From: an uncultured Ruminococcus sp.
GTDB taxonomy: Bacteria > Bacillota > Clostridia > Oscillospirales > Acutalibacteraceae
Reading direction: 5' to 3'
Length of the DNA: 59,220 bases
Assembly: GCA_902765855.1 (NCBI GenBank)
Contig: CACXBF010000011.1
Location: 1 to 59,220 of the forward strand
The notes below the pieces were generated by a model. The model was not told where the DNA came from and ran no database searches. It saw nothing but the letters and a program-made list of their open reading frames with translations. Positions 26,715 through 36,117 of this stretch are shown in pieces. A program made the position numbers and the translations under genes. Within the stretch, counting starts at the first letter, position 1, and each line of letters starts with the position of its first letter.

Positions 26715-28205
26715 ATGGAAAAATTAAGAGAAAACAAACCTACTGCTGATGTACTTATGACATCTATGAGGTCAATGGGTTATTCCTTTGAGAGCGCCAT
26801 TGCCGATATTATAGATAATAGTATCAGTGCCCATGCAAATCAGATTTCTGTCCGTTTCCCTATTGATCCTTCTGAATGCTATGTGGCGATATGTGATAAC
26901 GGTGAAGGTATGTCATCCGAGGAACTGTTTGACGCGATGAAATATGGAAGCGAAAACAAACGCGATGGCAGATCGTCAGATGATCTTGGTCGTTTTGGTC
27001 TTGGGCTGAAGTCGGCGTCTCTTTCTCAGTGCAGAAGGTTGTCTGTAATCAGTAAGAAAAGCGGAGTTGTTTCTGCTTATATATGGGATCTTGACGTAAT
27101 TGAGCAAAAGCGTGACTGGTATGTGATTGAATGTTCCTCCGAGAAAATAAAGGATATCAGATTTGCGGAATATCTTGATGATCTTGAAAGTGGCACTGTC
27201 GTTCTATGGGAAAACTTTGATTTTATGGAGAAATCATCGGGAAATGTCTATGCAGAGCTGAATAATAAGATGTCAACCACATCGGAATACCTTTCACTGA
27301 TTTTTCATCGTTTCCTGAACAGAAAGGATAAGACTGCAATAGTAATAACAATCAACAACCATACTCTTGAGGGGTTTGATCCGTTTCTTGAATACCATAA
27401 CAAGACGAATATCCGGAGAGAAATGAAGATTTCGATTCCGGATTCATCAGGCAGTGAGCATCTTATAACTGTCCAACCATATATACTTCCTTTTCAGAAG
27501 GATTTATCGGCTGAGGATAAGAAGAAATCTGGTGGCATAGAAAACTATCGGTCAAAGCAAGGGTTTTATATATACAGAAACGAAAGACTTATTGTCTGGG
27601 GAACATGGTTCAATCGTCATCGTGATGAACTGACAAAGTATGCCCGTATCAGGGTGGATATTCCTAATTCTCTCGATGATATATGGGGTATAGATATCAA
27701 AAAACAGAGTGCAACTATACCTCTTATGATCAGAAAGCGTCTGACCAAGGCAGTGGATGATGCAATGGATATTTCTGTCCGTAACCAGTCATACAGAGGA
27801 CGGACCTCAAAAGTTGACGAGGAAAAGGAATATATCTGGGATCGCATCAGTCAGAGAGGTGGACTATACACTTACAGGATAAATCGTCAATCCGATATAT
27901 ATGAAATGGTCAGGAGCAAATTAAGCGAGGAAGCACAGTCGTATCTTGATATGCTGATCGAGGAAATAGAGAACAATGTCCCATTTCAGCAGATATATAT
28001 TGACAAGTCACAGAATGTTATTGATGAAGAAGTGACAGATGAAAGAAAAGCAGATGTAGAATGTAAGGCAGAAGTAATGATAAAATTTGCAGTCAGTGCA
28101 GGTGCTACTGATATAATCGGATTGATTGACAGATTGTTTATGTCAGAACCGTTCAGTAATTTTCTGGAACTCAAAGAAGTGTTAAGGGAGCGATATCATG
28201 GTTAA
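26715..28205 (+). CDS. MORC/MutL-like GHKL ATPase of a defence operon
   Basis: This 496-aa protein shows the Bergerat ATP-binding fold. The N box is AIADIIDNSISAHA (about residues 29-42), the G1 box is CDNGEGMSSEEL (about 60-71), and the G2 box is FGLGLKSASLSQ (about 93-104), followed by an SGTVVLW strand. This layout matches the prokaryotic MORC-like ATPases described in restriction-modification neighbourhoods by Iyer, Abhiman and Aravind. ATP-driven dimer closure around DNA is the known behaviour of the superfamily. It overlaps the Z1 gene by 8 bases. It is the first gene of a six-gene unit; AAGGAGG precedes the ATG. Confidence 0.88.
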   Translation: MEKLRENKPTADVLMTSMRSMGYSFESAIADIIDNSISAHANQISVRFPIDPSECYVAICDNGEGMSSEELFDAMKYGSENKRDGRSSDDLGRFGLGLKSASLSQCRRLSVISKKSGVVSAYIWDLDVIEQKRDWYVIECSSEKIKDIRFAEYLDDLESGTVVLWENFDFMEKSSGNVYAELNNKMSTTSEYLSLIFHRFLNRKDKTAIVITINNHTLEGFDPFLEYHNKTNIRREMKISIPDSSGSEHLITVQPYILPFQKDLSAEDKKKSGGIENYRSKQGFYIYRNERLIVWGTWFNRHRDELTKYARIRVDIPNSLDDIWGIDIKKQSATIPLMIRKRLTKAVDDAMDISVRNQSYRGRTSKVDEEKEYIWDRISQRGGLYTYRINRQSDIYEMVRSKLSEEAQSYLDMLIEEIENNVPFQQIYIDKSQNVIDEEVTDERKADVECKAEVMIKFAVSAGATDIIGLIDRLFMSEPFSNFLELKEVLRERYHG

Positions 28206-31005
28206 TCAGGAAAGAGTCAATAATATTGTCGGAATGGTACGTAATCTGATCGAATTGACAGGTGTTGCAAACACGCTGACAGATGAAAAAATTGAAGACC
28301 TGATTTCTCAGGCTATTATGATTGCAAATATTGATTGTCCTGTTGAAGAACGAGAAGCCTGCAAGCGTGATCTCAAATACAGATATCTTATTCAATCAAA
28401 GCCTGGAAGCAAAATTCTTAATGATTATGATCAGGAAACCTGGTACACGGATATAAAAGATGGTCTGGAAAAGAAATACTGGATAAGATATAAGGATTAT
28501 CTGATTGATGAAAAGCATTTCAGTCCGAGTGTTGTCAGTAAGCTTGGGAATGAAACTCTGGATCAGGATCTTATGAACTGTCTTCTTAATCCCGAAATTG
28601 CAATTGATGCACCTGTTATACGCAGAGGATTGGTTATTGGTGATGTTCAGTCCGGTAAAACATCTACATATATTGGTCTGATCTGTAAGGCGGCAGATGC
28701 CGGATATAAAGTCTTTATACTTCTTACAGGTACTATTGAATCCCTGAGAAAACAGACTCAGGAAAGAGTTGAAGAAGGATTCATCGGTATTGATATGTCA
28801 GATCAGACAACAGGAGGAAAACGAGTAGGTGTCGGGCTTGACAATAAGCCTATTACTGCTATGGCGCTGACTTCCAGACATAATGATTTTACTGGTAATT
28901 CAAATAAAATTGCTGTAGCTCTGAGCGACAAGAATGCTGTAGTTTTCGTTATCAAAAAACAAAAGGATGTATTGACAAAACTGACAAAATGGCTGGTAGA
29001 TCTAAATGCCGATAACCTGACAAAAAAGATAGATCTGCCAATGCTTATGATAGATGATGAAGCGGATAATGCATCCATTAATACAAGCAAGAGCAAAGAG
29101 GATCCTACAACCATCAATAAGCTGATACGAAATCTTGCAAATGTTTTTACAAGAGCCACTTATGTCGGTTTTACAGCAACTCCGTTTGCTAATGTGTTTA
29201 TTGATCCGGAAACCACGGAAGAGATGGAAAATCAGGATCTGTTTCCGGAAGATTTTATTGTATCACTTCCTACGCCGAGCAATTATATAGGTGCTGAAAA
29301 GATTTTTGCGGAAGACGGAGAGTTCCATTCCCAACTGGTTTATATTACTGATGCTGGTATTGATGAAAAAGACGGAAAATCATTCTATTTCAAACATAAA
29401 AAGGATTGGGAGGGAGAACTTCCCGGAAGTCTTACAGATGCAATTTACGCATTTTATCTTGTTAATGCAATAAGAGATCTCCGAGGTGACAGAAAAAAGC
29501 ATCGCTCAATGCTTATAAATATGTCACGTTTTGTAAAAGTCCAGAAATTCATTCGTTCTGAAGTGGATGCTATTCATTCTGCTGCATACAGGGAAATAAA
29601 ATTCAATCTTAGTCATAATTATACCGAATCAATGAAAAGCCCTGTCCTTAAACGCATAAATTCCGTCTGGAATGAGTATTTTTCAGATACTGAATTTGAT
29701 TGGGATGATATTGTTGGTTGCCTTTGTCAGGCAGTAGAGCCGATTATGATTAAAGTGGTAAACAGTGCGAGAGGAACAGATAAACTTGTTTATCCCGAAG
29801 ATGAGGGTGTAAGAGTAATTGCAATAGGCGGACTTGCTCTGTCGAGAGGTCTCACGCTTGAAGGACTGGTAATCAGTTATTTCTATCGTAATACCTGTAC
29901 ATACGATGTTCTGATGCAGATGGGCAGATGGTTCGGATACAGGCATGGATATGAAGATCTGTTCCGTATCTGGACACATAAGGATTCTGCTGAATGGTAT
30001 GCTGAAATTTCACGGGCAACAGAAGAACTGAAGTCGGATATGAGATATATGAATGAGTGTCAGATGAAGCCGAAAGATTTTGGTATCAGAGTTATGGACG
30101 ATTCAAAAGATCTTCAGATAACAGCATATAATAAGATGCGTAATTCTGAAGAAGAGATTCTTACACACAGTTATTTCGGGAATATTTTTGAAACACCGTA
30201 CCTTGTTTATAATCCGGATAAACAAAAGAAAAATTTTAGCACAGTAAAACTGTTTGTGGAAAAGCTTGTTTCAGATGGATGGAATTTTGAATACAGGGAA
30301 TCAAATGGCAGTAAGGGAAGATTAATGCTTACGGATATTCCTAAAATCATAATAACTGACCTTCTTGATAAGCTTTATATTTCAGATTTCAATGCTTATT
30401 TCAAACCTGCACAGCTGAAAGATTTTATGGATCACTGTGACGAGAAATGTCTTGACTATTTTGATATTGCTTTTATTGAAGGAACTAAAAGCGAGAAAAC
30501 AGCTGAAATTGCTGGAAAAAGAATAAACACAATTCTGAGAAGTAATTGTAGAATTACCGAGGATGAAGACAGGTTAAATATCGGAAGAAGAGGTAAACTC
30601 GGAGGACCGGGAGATGGAATGGTCGGAATTGTTGACACTGCCGACAGAACTTCTTCAGAGATAATCGAATCAGCAAAAAGCAGGTTCAGAGATTATTATT
30701 TGCTGAAGAAAAAGAAACCGTTTTCTGACACATCAACATATCCTGGAGAAACATGGTTTAAGTATGTTCCTGACAGAAAACCATTGCTTATTATCTATCT
30801 GGTCGATATCAGACTGGAGGAAAACCAGGAAGCAAGGTCGGCAGAATTTGAAAGATTGATGGAGGGTATTCCCTCAGTCGGATTTGCAATAGGATTTCCC
30901 GAGAATGAGAATGCACCTGAAAACCAGTATACCGTTTATCGCGCTAACAGGGTATACAATTGGTTTGAGCGTGATGAGAATCCGAACGAAAGCGAGGAAG
31001 AATAA
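28198..31005 (+). CDS. Z1-domain superfamily II helicase-like protein
   Basis: This 935-aa protein contains a Walker A motif GDVQSGKTS (about residues 147-155), a DEAD-type Walker B IDDEADNAS (about 283-291), GFTATPFANVF (about 322 on), and the C-terminal QMGRWFGYRHGYEDLFRIW (about 571 on) that marks Z1 proteins. Z1 proteins are helicase-like ATPases that accompany MORC-like ATPases and nucleases in predicted defence operons. It probably translocates on DNA. Its stop overlaps the next start (TAATG), pointing to coupled translation. Family assignment is firm; mechanism is inferred. Confidence 0.9.
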   Translation: MVNQERVNNIVGMVRNLIELTGVANTLTDEKIEDLISQAIMIANIDCPVEEREACKRDLKYRYLIQSKPGSKILNDYDQETWYTDIKDGLEKKYWIRYKDYLIDEKHFSPSVVSKLGNETLDQDLMNCLLNPEIAIDAPVIRRGLVIGDVQSGKTSTYIGLICKAADAGYKVFILLTGTIESLRKQTQERVEEGFIGIDMSDQTTGGKRVGVGLDNKPITAMALTSRHNDFTGNSNKIAVALSDKNAVVFVIKKQKDVLTKLTKWLVDLNADNLTKKIDLPMLMIDDEADNASINTSKSKEDPTTINKLIRNLANVFTRATYVGFTATPFANVFIDPETTEEMENQDLFPEDFIVSLPTPSNYIGAEKIFAEDGEFHSQLVYITDAGIDEKDGKSFYFKHKKDWEGELPGSLTDAIYAFYLVNAIRDLRGDRKKHRSMLINMSRFVKVQKFIRSEVDAIHSAAYREIKFNLSHNYTESMKSPVLKRINSVWNEYFSDTEFDWDDIVGCLCQAVEPIMIKVVNSARGTDKLVYPEDEGVRVIAIGGLALSRGLTLEGLVISYFYRNTCTYDVLMQMGRWFGYRHGYEDLFRIWTHKDSAEWYAEISRATEELKSDMRYMNECQMKPKDFGIRVMDDSKDLQITAYNKMRNSEEEILTHSYFGNIFETPYLVYNPDKQKKNFSTVKLFVEKLVSDGWNFEYRESNGSKGRLMLTDIPKIIITDLLDKLYISDFNAYFKPAQLKDFMDHCDEKCLDYFDIAFIEGTKSEKTAEIAGKRINTILRSNCRITEDEDRLNIGRRGKLGGPGDGMVGIVDTADRTSSEIIESAKSRFRDYYLLKKKKPFSDTSTYPGETWFKYVPDRKPLLIIYLVDIRLEENQEARSAEFERLMEGIPSVGFAIGFPENENAPENQYTVYRANRVYNWFERDENPNESEEE

Positions 31006-31916
31006 TGGAACTGAAGGAAAGGTTTGAGCAATTTACTTCTCCTGGCTATTATTCGAGAGTGGATAGTGATCATATTCTTGAACTATACATAGGACTTGAT
31101 GAAACCGGAAACAAATCGATTGAATTGCGTTCTTTGTTCAGACCAAGAACTGTGAAAGGCACATCTGCCATTGATGTCAGTCAATATGAGAATGAGAAGT
31201 ATAAAACTATCCGTTTTTCTCTGACAGATGAGGAAATAAGCGGTTTGTTCTATACTTTCTGCGATGACCTGATAGAACAGACAAGAAGTCTGAAGGATGA
31301 ATCCGAAGGATATAATGCCATTGTTCTGCGTTTTCACCAATGGAAAAAGCTGTTTGTTTCTTCAAAGAAAGACTTTCTGAATGAATCACAGATCATGGGA
31401 CTTATCGGAGAGCTGCTGTTTCTTAAAGACCACCTCAGCAAGAGATTGGGTCTTGCAGAAGCACTGAGAAGCTGGAGCGGTCAGGAACTAACACATAAGG
31501 ACTTTTCATATAATGACACATGGACAGAAGTGAAAACCATAAAGAGAAGCTCACAGACGGTTAAGATTTCTTCTCTTGAACAGCTTGACAGCAAGGATGA
31601 AGGTGAACTTGCTGTATATGCCCTTGAGAAAATGAGTCCGGAATACCGGGGAATCACCCTGAACAAGCTTATTGTTGTTATCCGTAATATGTTTGATGAT
31701 AGTGATGACCGTGATTCGTTTATGGCTAAAGTGGCACTTCAGGGATATGAGTACCACAATTACTATGATGATTTTGTATTTGAGAAAATTTATTTCAAAA
31801 GTTTCCGTGTTGCAGATGGATTTCCCCGGCTGATACCGGGGAAAATGCCTGACGGAATAATAAAGGCGTCATATGATATTGATCTGAATAAGTTGAATGA
31901 TTTTGAAAACAGATAA
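31005..31916 (+). CDS. PD-(D/E)XK motif protein (DUF4420-like)
   Basis: This 303-aa protein fits the PD-(D/E)XK family found beside Z1 proteins. A conserved acidic helix GLIGELLFLKDHL (about residue 131 on) is followed by HKDFSYNDTWTEVKTI (about 163-178), where the Asp and the E-x-K (EVK) would form the nuclease centre. A Gln/Glu-containing helix (KISSLEQL) follows. It is the likely DNA-cutting component of the operon. No separate promoter is visible; it starts on the Z1 stop codon. Confidence 0.85.
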   Translation: MELKERFEQFTSPGYYSRVDSDHILELYIGLDETGNKSIELRSLFRPRTVKGTSAIDVSQYENEKYKTIRFSLTDEEISGLFYTFCDDLIEQTRSLKDESEGYNAIVLRFHQWKKLFVSSKKDFLNESQIMGLIGELLFLKDHLSKRLGLAEALRSWSGQELTHKDFSYNDTWTEVKTIKRSSQTVKISSLEQLDSKDEGELAVYALEKMSPEYRGITLNKLIVVIRNMFDDSDDRDSFMAKVALQGYEYHNYYDDFVFEKIYFKSFRVADGFPRLIPGKMPDGIIKASYDIDLNKLNDFENR

Positions 31917-31936
31917 TTAAAAGGATGTGATTGACT

Positions 31937-34210
31937 ATGGATTATCAGGAATATAAAGAGGATTTTCTGAACACACTCCGGGCTGATTCAGCTCATAGTG
32001 GTACGGATACTGAAGAAGAATTCCTGAATTATACTCTCGGATTGCTTGAAGACTTTGACGAAATTGATTCTCCTGAAATGACTGGTATGGGAGATAAAAA
32101 AGGCAAGGGCGGCAGGTTGATGAGGGCAGACGGTTACTGCTTTGATGAATCCGAGCATAGTCTTATCCTTTTTATCAGTGATTTTCAGGATATGAAAGAG
32201 CCTGAAAAGCTGACCAGAAGCCGTGTGGATGAATTATACTGGAGACTTTACTATTTTATTGATGAGGTTTGTAATGGTAATATCAGCAATTACTTTGATG
32301 ATTCTGATGATGTACTTAAAATCTCTGATCTGATCAGAAAAAGAATGAATGCGGAAATGAATGATCCGCAGATGATCCTGAAAATCAAATTCTATGTTCT
32401 GACAAACAAGGAACTGGACACCAGGTTGCTCAGTACTAATCTTCTTGAAACTACGATCCGTAATACAAAAGGAAAGAAGAAAAAGGCTAAAACAACCAAA
32501 AAAATCAAGAAAGAAGATTTTAACGGAAAACCGCTTGAAATTGCTTTGTGGTATCCGGAAAGATTCTATGAAATGGAAAGCAGCAATAACAATGAGCCTA
32601 TTGTTATTGACATGAAAGAGAACTATGGGGTTCCCGGTATTCCATGCATCAAAGGCGATATAGGAGAACATCTTGATTATGAGGCATATATTGCCATTAT
32701 TCCCGGAAAACTTCTTGCGGATATATATATTGATCACGGAAGTCGTGTGCTTGAAGGAAATGTCAGGGCATTCCTCGGAACAAGTGGCTCGAAAAGCGTA
32801 AACAGTGGCATCAGACGGACAATCAATAATGATCCGACTAAATTCTTTACATACAATAACGGAATTGCAACTACTGCATCAGATGTGGAAACGGAACTGG
32901 TTGACGGACATCTGTATATTACAAGAATAGTCGATCTTCAGATAATCAACGGGGGTCAGACAACAGCTTCTCTGGCGGAGGCTGTTCTGAAAAAGACAAA
33001 TACCGGTCTCGAAGGTATTTTTGTTCCGATGAAGCTGACTGTAATAGATGACAGGGAAACTGAGGATGAAAGTGGTATCCGTATATATGATGCTATGGTT
33101 AAGGATATAGCAAAATATGCGAACAGTCAGAATAAAGTTACTGCTGCAGATCTGTTTTCCAATGATCCGTTTCATATCGTTATGGAAAAGCTTTCAAAGA
33201 AATATCTTGCACCTCCTGTACGCTCTGCTGTTCCTACAGGCTGGTATTATGAGCGATCAAGGAAGAAGTATCAGCAGGAGCAGATCAAGCTGTCAAAAGA
33301 CGGACAGAAACGTTTTACTTCAAAATTTCCCAAAAATCAGATTGTTACCAAGGAACAGCTTGCTATGTATATCACTACTGCTTTTTCTCTCAGACCTGAT
33401 ATTGTTTCCAGAGGTAAAAACTGGACTATGAAAGCCTTTGGCGCTGAAATCAGTGAAACATATAAGAAGAATAAGGAAGCTTTCAACGAATTCTATTTCA
33501 AGAAATGTATTGCAGCTACGATTATTTACAGAACAGTGGACGATTATCTTGAATCAAATAAGGATTCTGCAAGACGACCGACAGGATTCTGGTACAAAGC
33601 CGGTGGATATAAACTGAATATTGTTCCGTATACTGTGGCTAAAATAATAGCATCAATTCCTGATGGATTTACCCTTGATTGGATGGATATCTGGAACAAA
33701 CAATCGGTTTCTCCTGCTCTGATGAGGGAAATTGAAAAGCTGACAAAGATTACAAATGATTATATCTGTGATAGCCACGGCATGATTGTTACGGAATATT
33801 GTAAAAAGCCCTCGACATGGGAAACATTTCGTGATAAAATAGAATATAGTGTGTCCCGTGAATTGTTACGTGAGCTTGTCAGCGTTTCAGAGGTCAACGA
33901 ACAGGAAAAAGAGTCCAGAAAAGACAAGAAAGAAGATTACAATTTACAGACTATCATTGATCTGATTGGTCTCGGAGAAGAATACTGGCAGAATATCGTA
34001 AGAATAGCACAAGCAAATAATATAAGCTTGTCTTATCAGGAGCTTACAGCTATCAGCAGTTTTATAACAATTATCCGATCCGGAAATATGCCGATAAACA
34101 AATCCGGAAAAGTACCGAAAAATGTGATGAAAACTGTTGATACGGTCATTTCAATAAAGGATAAATTGGAAACAGAAGGGTTATTGAAAAACAATGGATC
34201 AGACTTATAA
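31937..34210 (+). CDS. AIPR-family protein
   Basis: This 757-aa protein carries the hallmark AIPR motifs FFTYNNGIATTA (about residue 307 on) and LQIINGGQTTASLAEA (about 335 on). AIPR stands for abortive infection phage resistance, a family found in phage-resistance loci and often in restriction-modification clusters. A lysine-rich patch (KGKKKKAKTTKKIKKED) occurs near residue 178. The mechanism is unknown; a nucleic-acid role is suspected. The ATG at 31937 follows AAAGGATG. It is the only gene of the operon separated by a real gap (20 bases); it overlaps the methyltransferase gene by 17 bases. Confidence 0.85.
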   Translation: MDYQEYKEDFLNTLRADSAHSGTDTEEEFLNYTLGLLEDFDEIDSPEMTGMGDKKGKGGRLMRADGYCFDESEHSLILFISDFQDMKEPEKLTRSRVDELYWRLYYFIDEVCNGNISNYFDDSDDVLKISDLIRKRMNAEMNDPQMILKIKFYVLTNKELDTRLLSTNLLETTIRNTKGKKKKAKTTKKIKKEDFNGKPLEIALWYPERFYEMESSNNNEPIVIDMKENYGVPGIPCIKGDIGEHLDYEAYIAIIPGKLLADIYIDHGSRVLEGNVRAFLGTSGSKSVNSGIRRTINNDPTKFFTYNNGIATTASDVETELVDGHLYITRIVDLQIINGGQTTASLAEAVLKKTNTGLEGIFVPMKLTVIDDRETEDESGIRIYDAMVKDIAKYANSQNKVTAADLFSNDPFHIVMEKLSKKYLAPPVRSAVPTGWYYERSRKKYQQEQIKLSKDGQKRFTSKFPKNQIVTKEQLAMYITTAFSLRPDIVSRGKNWTMKAFGAEISETYKKNKEAFNEFYFKKCIAATIIYRTVDDYLESNKDSARRPTGFWYKAGGYKLNIVPYTVAKIIASIPDGFTLDWMDIWNKQSVSPALMREIEKLTKITNDYICDSHGMIVTEYCKKPSTWETFRDKIEYSVSRELLRELVSVSEVNEQEKESRKDKKEDYNLQTIIDLIGLGEEYWQNIVRIAQANNISLSYQELTAISSFITIIRSGNMPINKSGKVPKNVMKTVDTVISIKDKLETEGLLKNNGSDL

Positions 34211-35483
34211 TCTGGTTGAATTTTTCAGTGGTATCGGAAGTCAGGCACGAGCACTTGAAAATCTCAACGTGAAAATAAATACGCTCGGTACCTGCGAATG
34301 GGATATTCATGCTTTTGTAGCGTATGATGCAATACATAATTCACCGAAACCGGATCCTGAAATAGCTGTGATGGAGAAACCGGAGATACTGGAGATACTG
34401 AGCAGATATAATCTCAGCAACGATGGAAAGAATCCGATGGATTACAGCTCTCTGAAAACCTATTCCGTAGAGGTTCTGAGGCTGATCCTGTCAGGAATCA
34501 GAAGAAGCAATAATTTTGTGGATATCAGTTCGTTGAACGGGAAGTCAATGCCTGAAGGAATAGATATTCTTACATATTCTTTTCCTTGTCAGGATCTTTC
34601 AAATGTCGGAGCCTTTCATGGCTATAATAAGGGCATAGATAAAGGCTCAAACAGCAGGTCAAGCCTTTTGTGGCAGGTGGGCAGGATACTTCAGGAAATG
34701 AAAGATGCAGACAAACAGCTTCCTCGTTTTTTGCTTATGGAGAATGTTCCTGCTCTGCTCTCAAAAAGGCATCGCCCGAATTTTGAAATCTGGATCAGTG
34801 ATCTTGAAAAGCTGGGGTATGAAAGTGCATATTATGAATTGAATGCGTCTGACTTTGGCTTACCGCAGAATCGTCCACGACTACTCATGCTGAGTGTTTT
34901 TTGCGGAACTGATGAAGCTTTTCACCAGAAAATTAGAGAGTATTTCTGTACGATTGACAGTAATTATATTATTGACTCCTATAAAAAGTCAAAGTACTAT
35001 AAACCAAAATCAATAAAAGACTTGCTGAGAATGGATTATAGTAATAAAAAATTGTTTGCAGAAGCGGTTGAATGTACACCGAATGATACTGAATCAAGAA
35101 GAAAAATATGGGAAGAAAATCCCCAACTGGTTCTTGAAGGAAACCGGATAAATCCTGATTACAAGGTGATCAGGACGATTACTACGAAACAGGACAGAAA
35201 TCCTAATTCAGGTAACATTTATTTCGATAGTGGTATAGAAGGAAGAGGAAAATTCCGTTATCTGACACCAAGAGAATGCCTGTTGTTCATGGGGTTCAGG
35301 GATAAGGATTTCAAGCATATCAAGAAGGCAAACGCACAGTACCACAAAGGAGATTACCTTTTTTCAAGAGATAAGATAATCCGTATGGCAGGAAATAGTA
35401 TTCCGGTAAAATTACTTGAAGGAATATTCTGGCTGCTGATTGAAACAGACAGGTATATGAAAGAAAACAATGGATGTACATGA
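34194..35483 (+). CDS. dcm: DNA (cytosine-5) methyltransferase
   Basis: This 429-aa protein shows the C5-methylase motifs in order. Motif I is EFFSGIGSQARALENL (residues about 9-24). Motif IV is SFPCQDLSNVGAF (catalytic Cys near 131). Motif VI is LMENVPALL (about 181). Motif VIII is QNRPRLLML. Motifs IX-X are RYLTPRECLLFMGF and MAGNSIPVKLLEGIF. It should methylate cytosine within a recognition site set by the region before motif IX; the site cannot be read. It gives the self-protection arm of the operon. It overlaps AIPR upstream and Vsr downstream. Confidence 0.94.
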   Translation: MDQTYNLVEFFSGIGSQARALENLNVKINTLGTCEWDIHAFVAYDAIHNSPKPDPEIAVMEKPEILEILSRYNLSNDGKNPMDYSSLKTYSVEVLRLILSGIRRSNNFVDISSLNGKSMPEGIDILTYSFPCQDLSNVGAFHGYNKGIDKGSNSRSSLLWQVGRILQEMKDADKQLPRFLLMENVPALLSKRHRPNFEIWISDLEKLGYESAYYELNASDFGLPQNRPRLLMLSVFCGTDEAFHQKIREYFCTIDSNYIIDSYKKSKYYKPKSIKDLLRMDYSNKKLFAEAVECTPNDTESRRKIWEENPQLVLEGNRINPDYKVIRTITTKQDRNPNSGNIYFDSGIEGRGKFRYLTPRECLLFMGFRDKDFKHIKKANAQYHKGDYLFSRDKIIRMAGNSIPVKLLEGIFWLLIETDRYMKENNGCT

Positions 35484-35889
35484 TAAGAAAACAAGAAGTT
35501 ATAATATGTCCTGTATCAAGGGAAAGAATACAAAACCGGAAGAAAAAGTACGGAAATATCTGTTTTCACAGGGGTTCAGGTATCGTAAAAACGATAAGCG
35601 ATTACCTGGAACTCCTGATATTGTATTACCGAAATACAGGACTGTTATATTTGTCAATGGATGTTTCTGGCACGGACATCAGGGCTGTCGCTACTTCGTT
35701 GTACCGAAGACAAATACAGACTTCTGGATGAACAAGATTGATACAAATCGTATCAGGGATCAGAAGAAAATCTCAGAGCTTGAGGCAATGGGCTGGAAAG
35801 TGATCGTGATATGGGAATGTGAATTGAAGACAGGAAAAAGAGAGGATACATTGTCAAGTTTGGTTAATCAACTTTATTTACAGTATTGA
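35470..35889 (+). CDS. vsr: Vsr-type very short patch repair endonuclease
   Basis: This 139-aa protein matches Vsr: SYNMSCIKGKNTKPE at the N-terminus, LPGTPDIVLPKYRTVIFVNG (metal-binding Asp), CFWHGHQGCRYFVVPKTNTD (zinc and catalytic His) and WKVIVIWECELK near the end. Vsr enzymes nick beside T:G mismatches left by deamination of 5-methylcytosine, which suits the preceding C5-methylase. It overlaps that gene by 14 bases. In this operon type a Vsr-like protein might also act as an effector nuclease; that is inference. Confidence 0.93.
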   Translation: MDVHDKKTRSYNMSCIKGKNTKPEEKVRKYLFSQGFRYRKNDKRLPGTPDIVLPKYRTVIFVNGCFWHGHQGCRYFVVPKTNTDFWMNKIDTNRIRDQKKISELEAMGWKVIVIWECELKTGKREDTLSSLVNQLYLQY

Positions 35890-35914
35890 AAGCTATAAAA
35901 GGTATTATTATTAT

Positions 35915-36096
35915 AAATCCCGATTTGCACATGGTACCTAAAAATATTGTGATTTCAGGTACTTTTCAGACACAAAAATATCAATCTGGAATTTTGAAAA
36001 TCAAAATCCGTCGAAAGTGCAATTATAGAATTGCGATTTTATGTGGTTTTACGCTATTTATTAGCTAATAAAGGTACTGTTTGCAGATCGGGATTT
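35915..36096. repeat. MITE-like element with 25-bp terminal inverted repeats
   Basis: The left end (35915-35939) and right end (36072-36096) are imperfect inverted repeats: AAATCCCGATTTGCA versus, inverted, AAATCCCGATCTGCA, both continuing to GTACCT. The unit is 182 bases, A+T-rich, and flanked on both sides by TATTATTA-like sequence, a possible target duplication. No transposase is encoded. A structured RNA gene is the alternative reading. Confidence 0.55.
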
Positions 36097-36117
36097 TATT
36101 ATTAATTAGGAGGAGTT

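Noticed and set aside
26715-35889. BREX, DISARM or Dnd system
   Set aside because: The hallmark genes (PglX/PglZ/BrxC, DrmA/DrmB, DndB-E) are absent; the MORC-Z1-AIPR set is a different architecture.
35886-36117. Retron RNA or short gene before the 414-aa gene
   Set aside because: No reverse transcriptase is present anywhere in the window, and the 60-codon frame inside the inverted-repeat unit has no ribosome site or conserved look.
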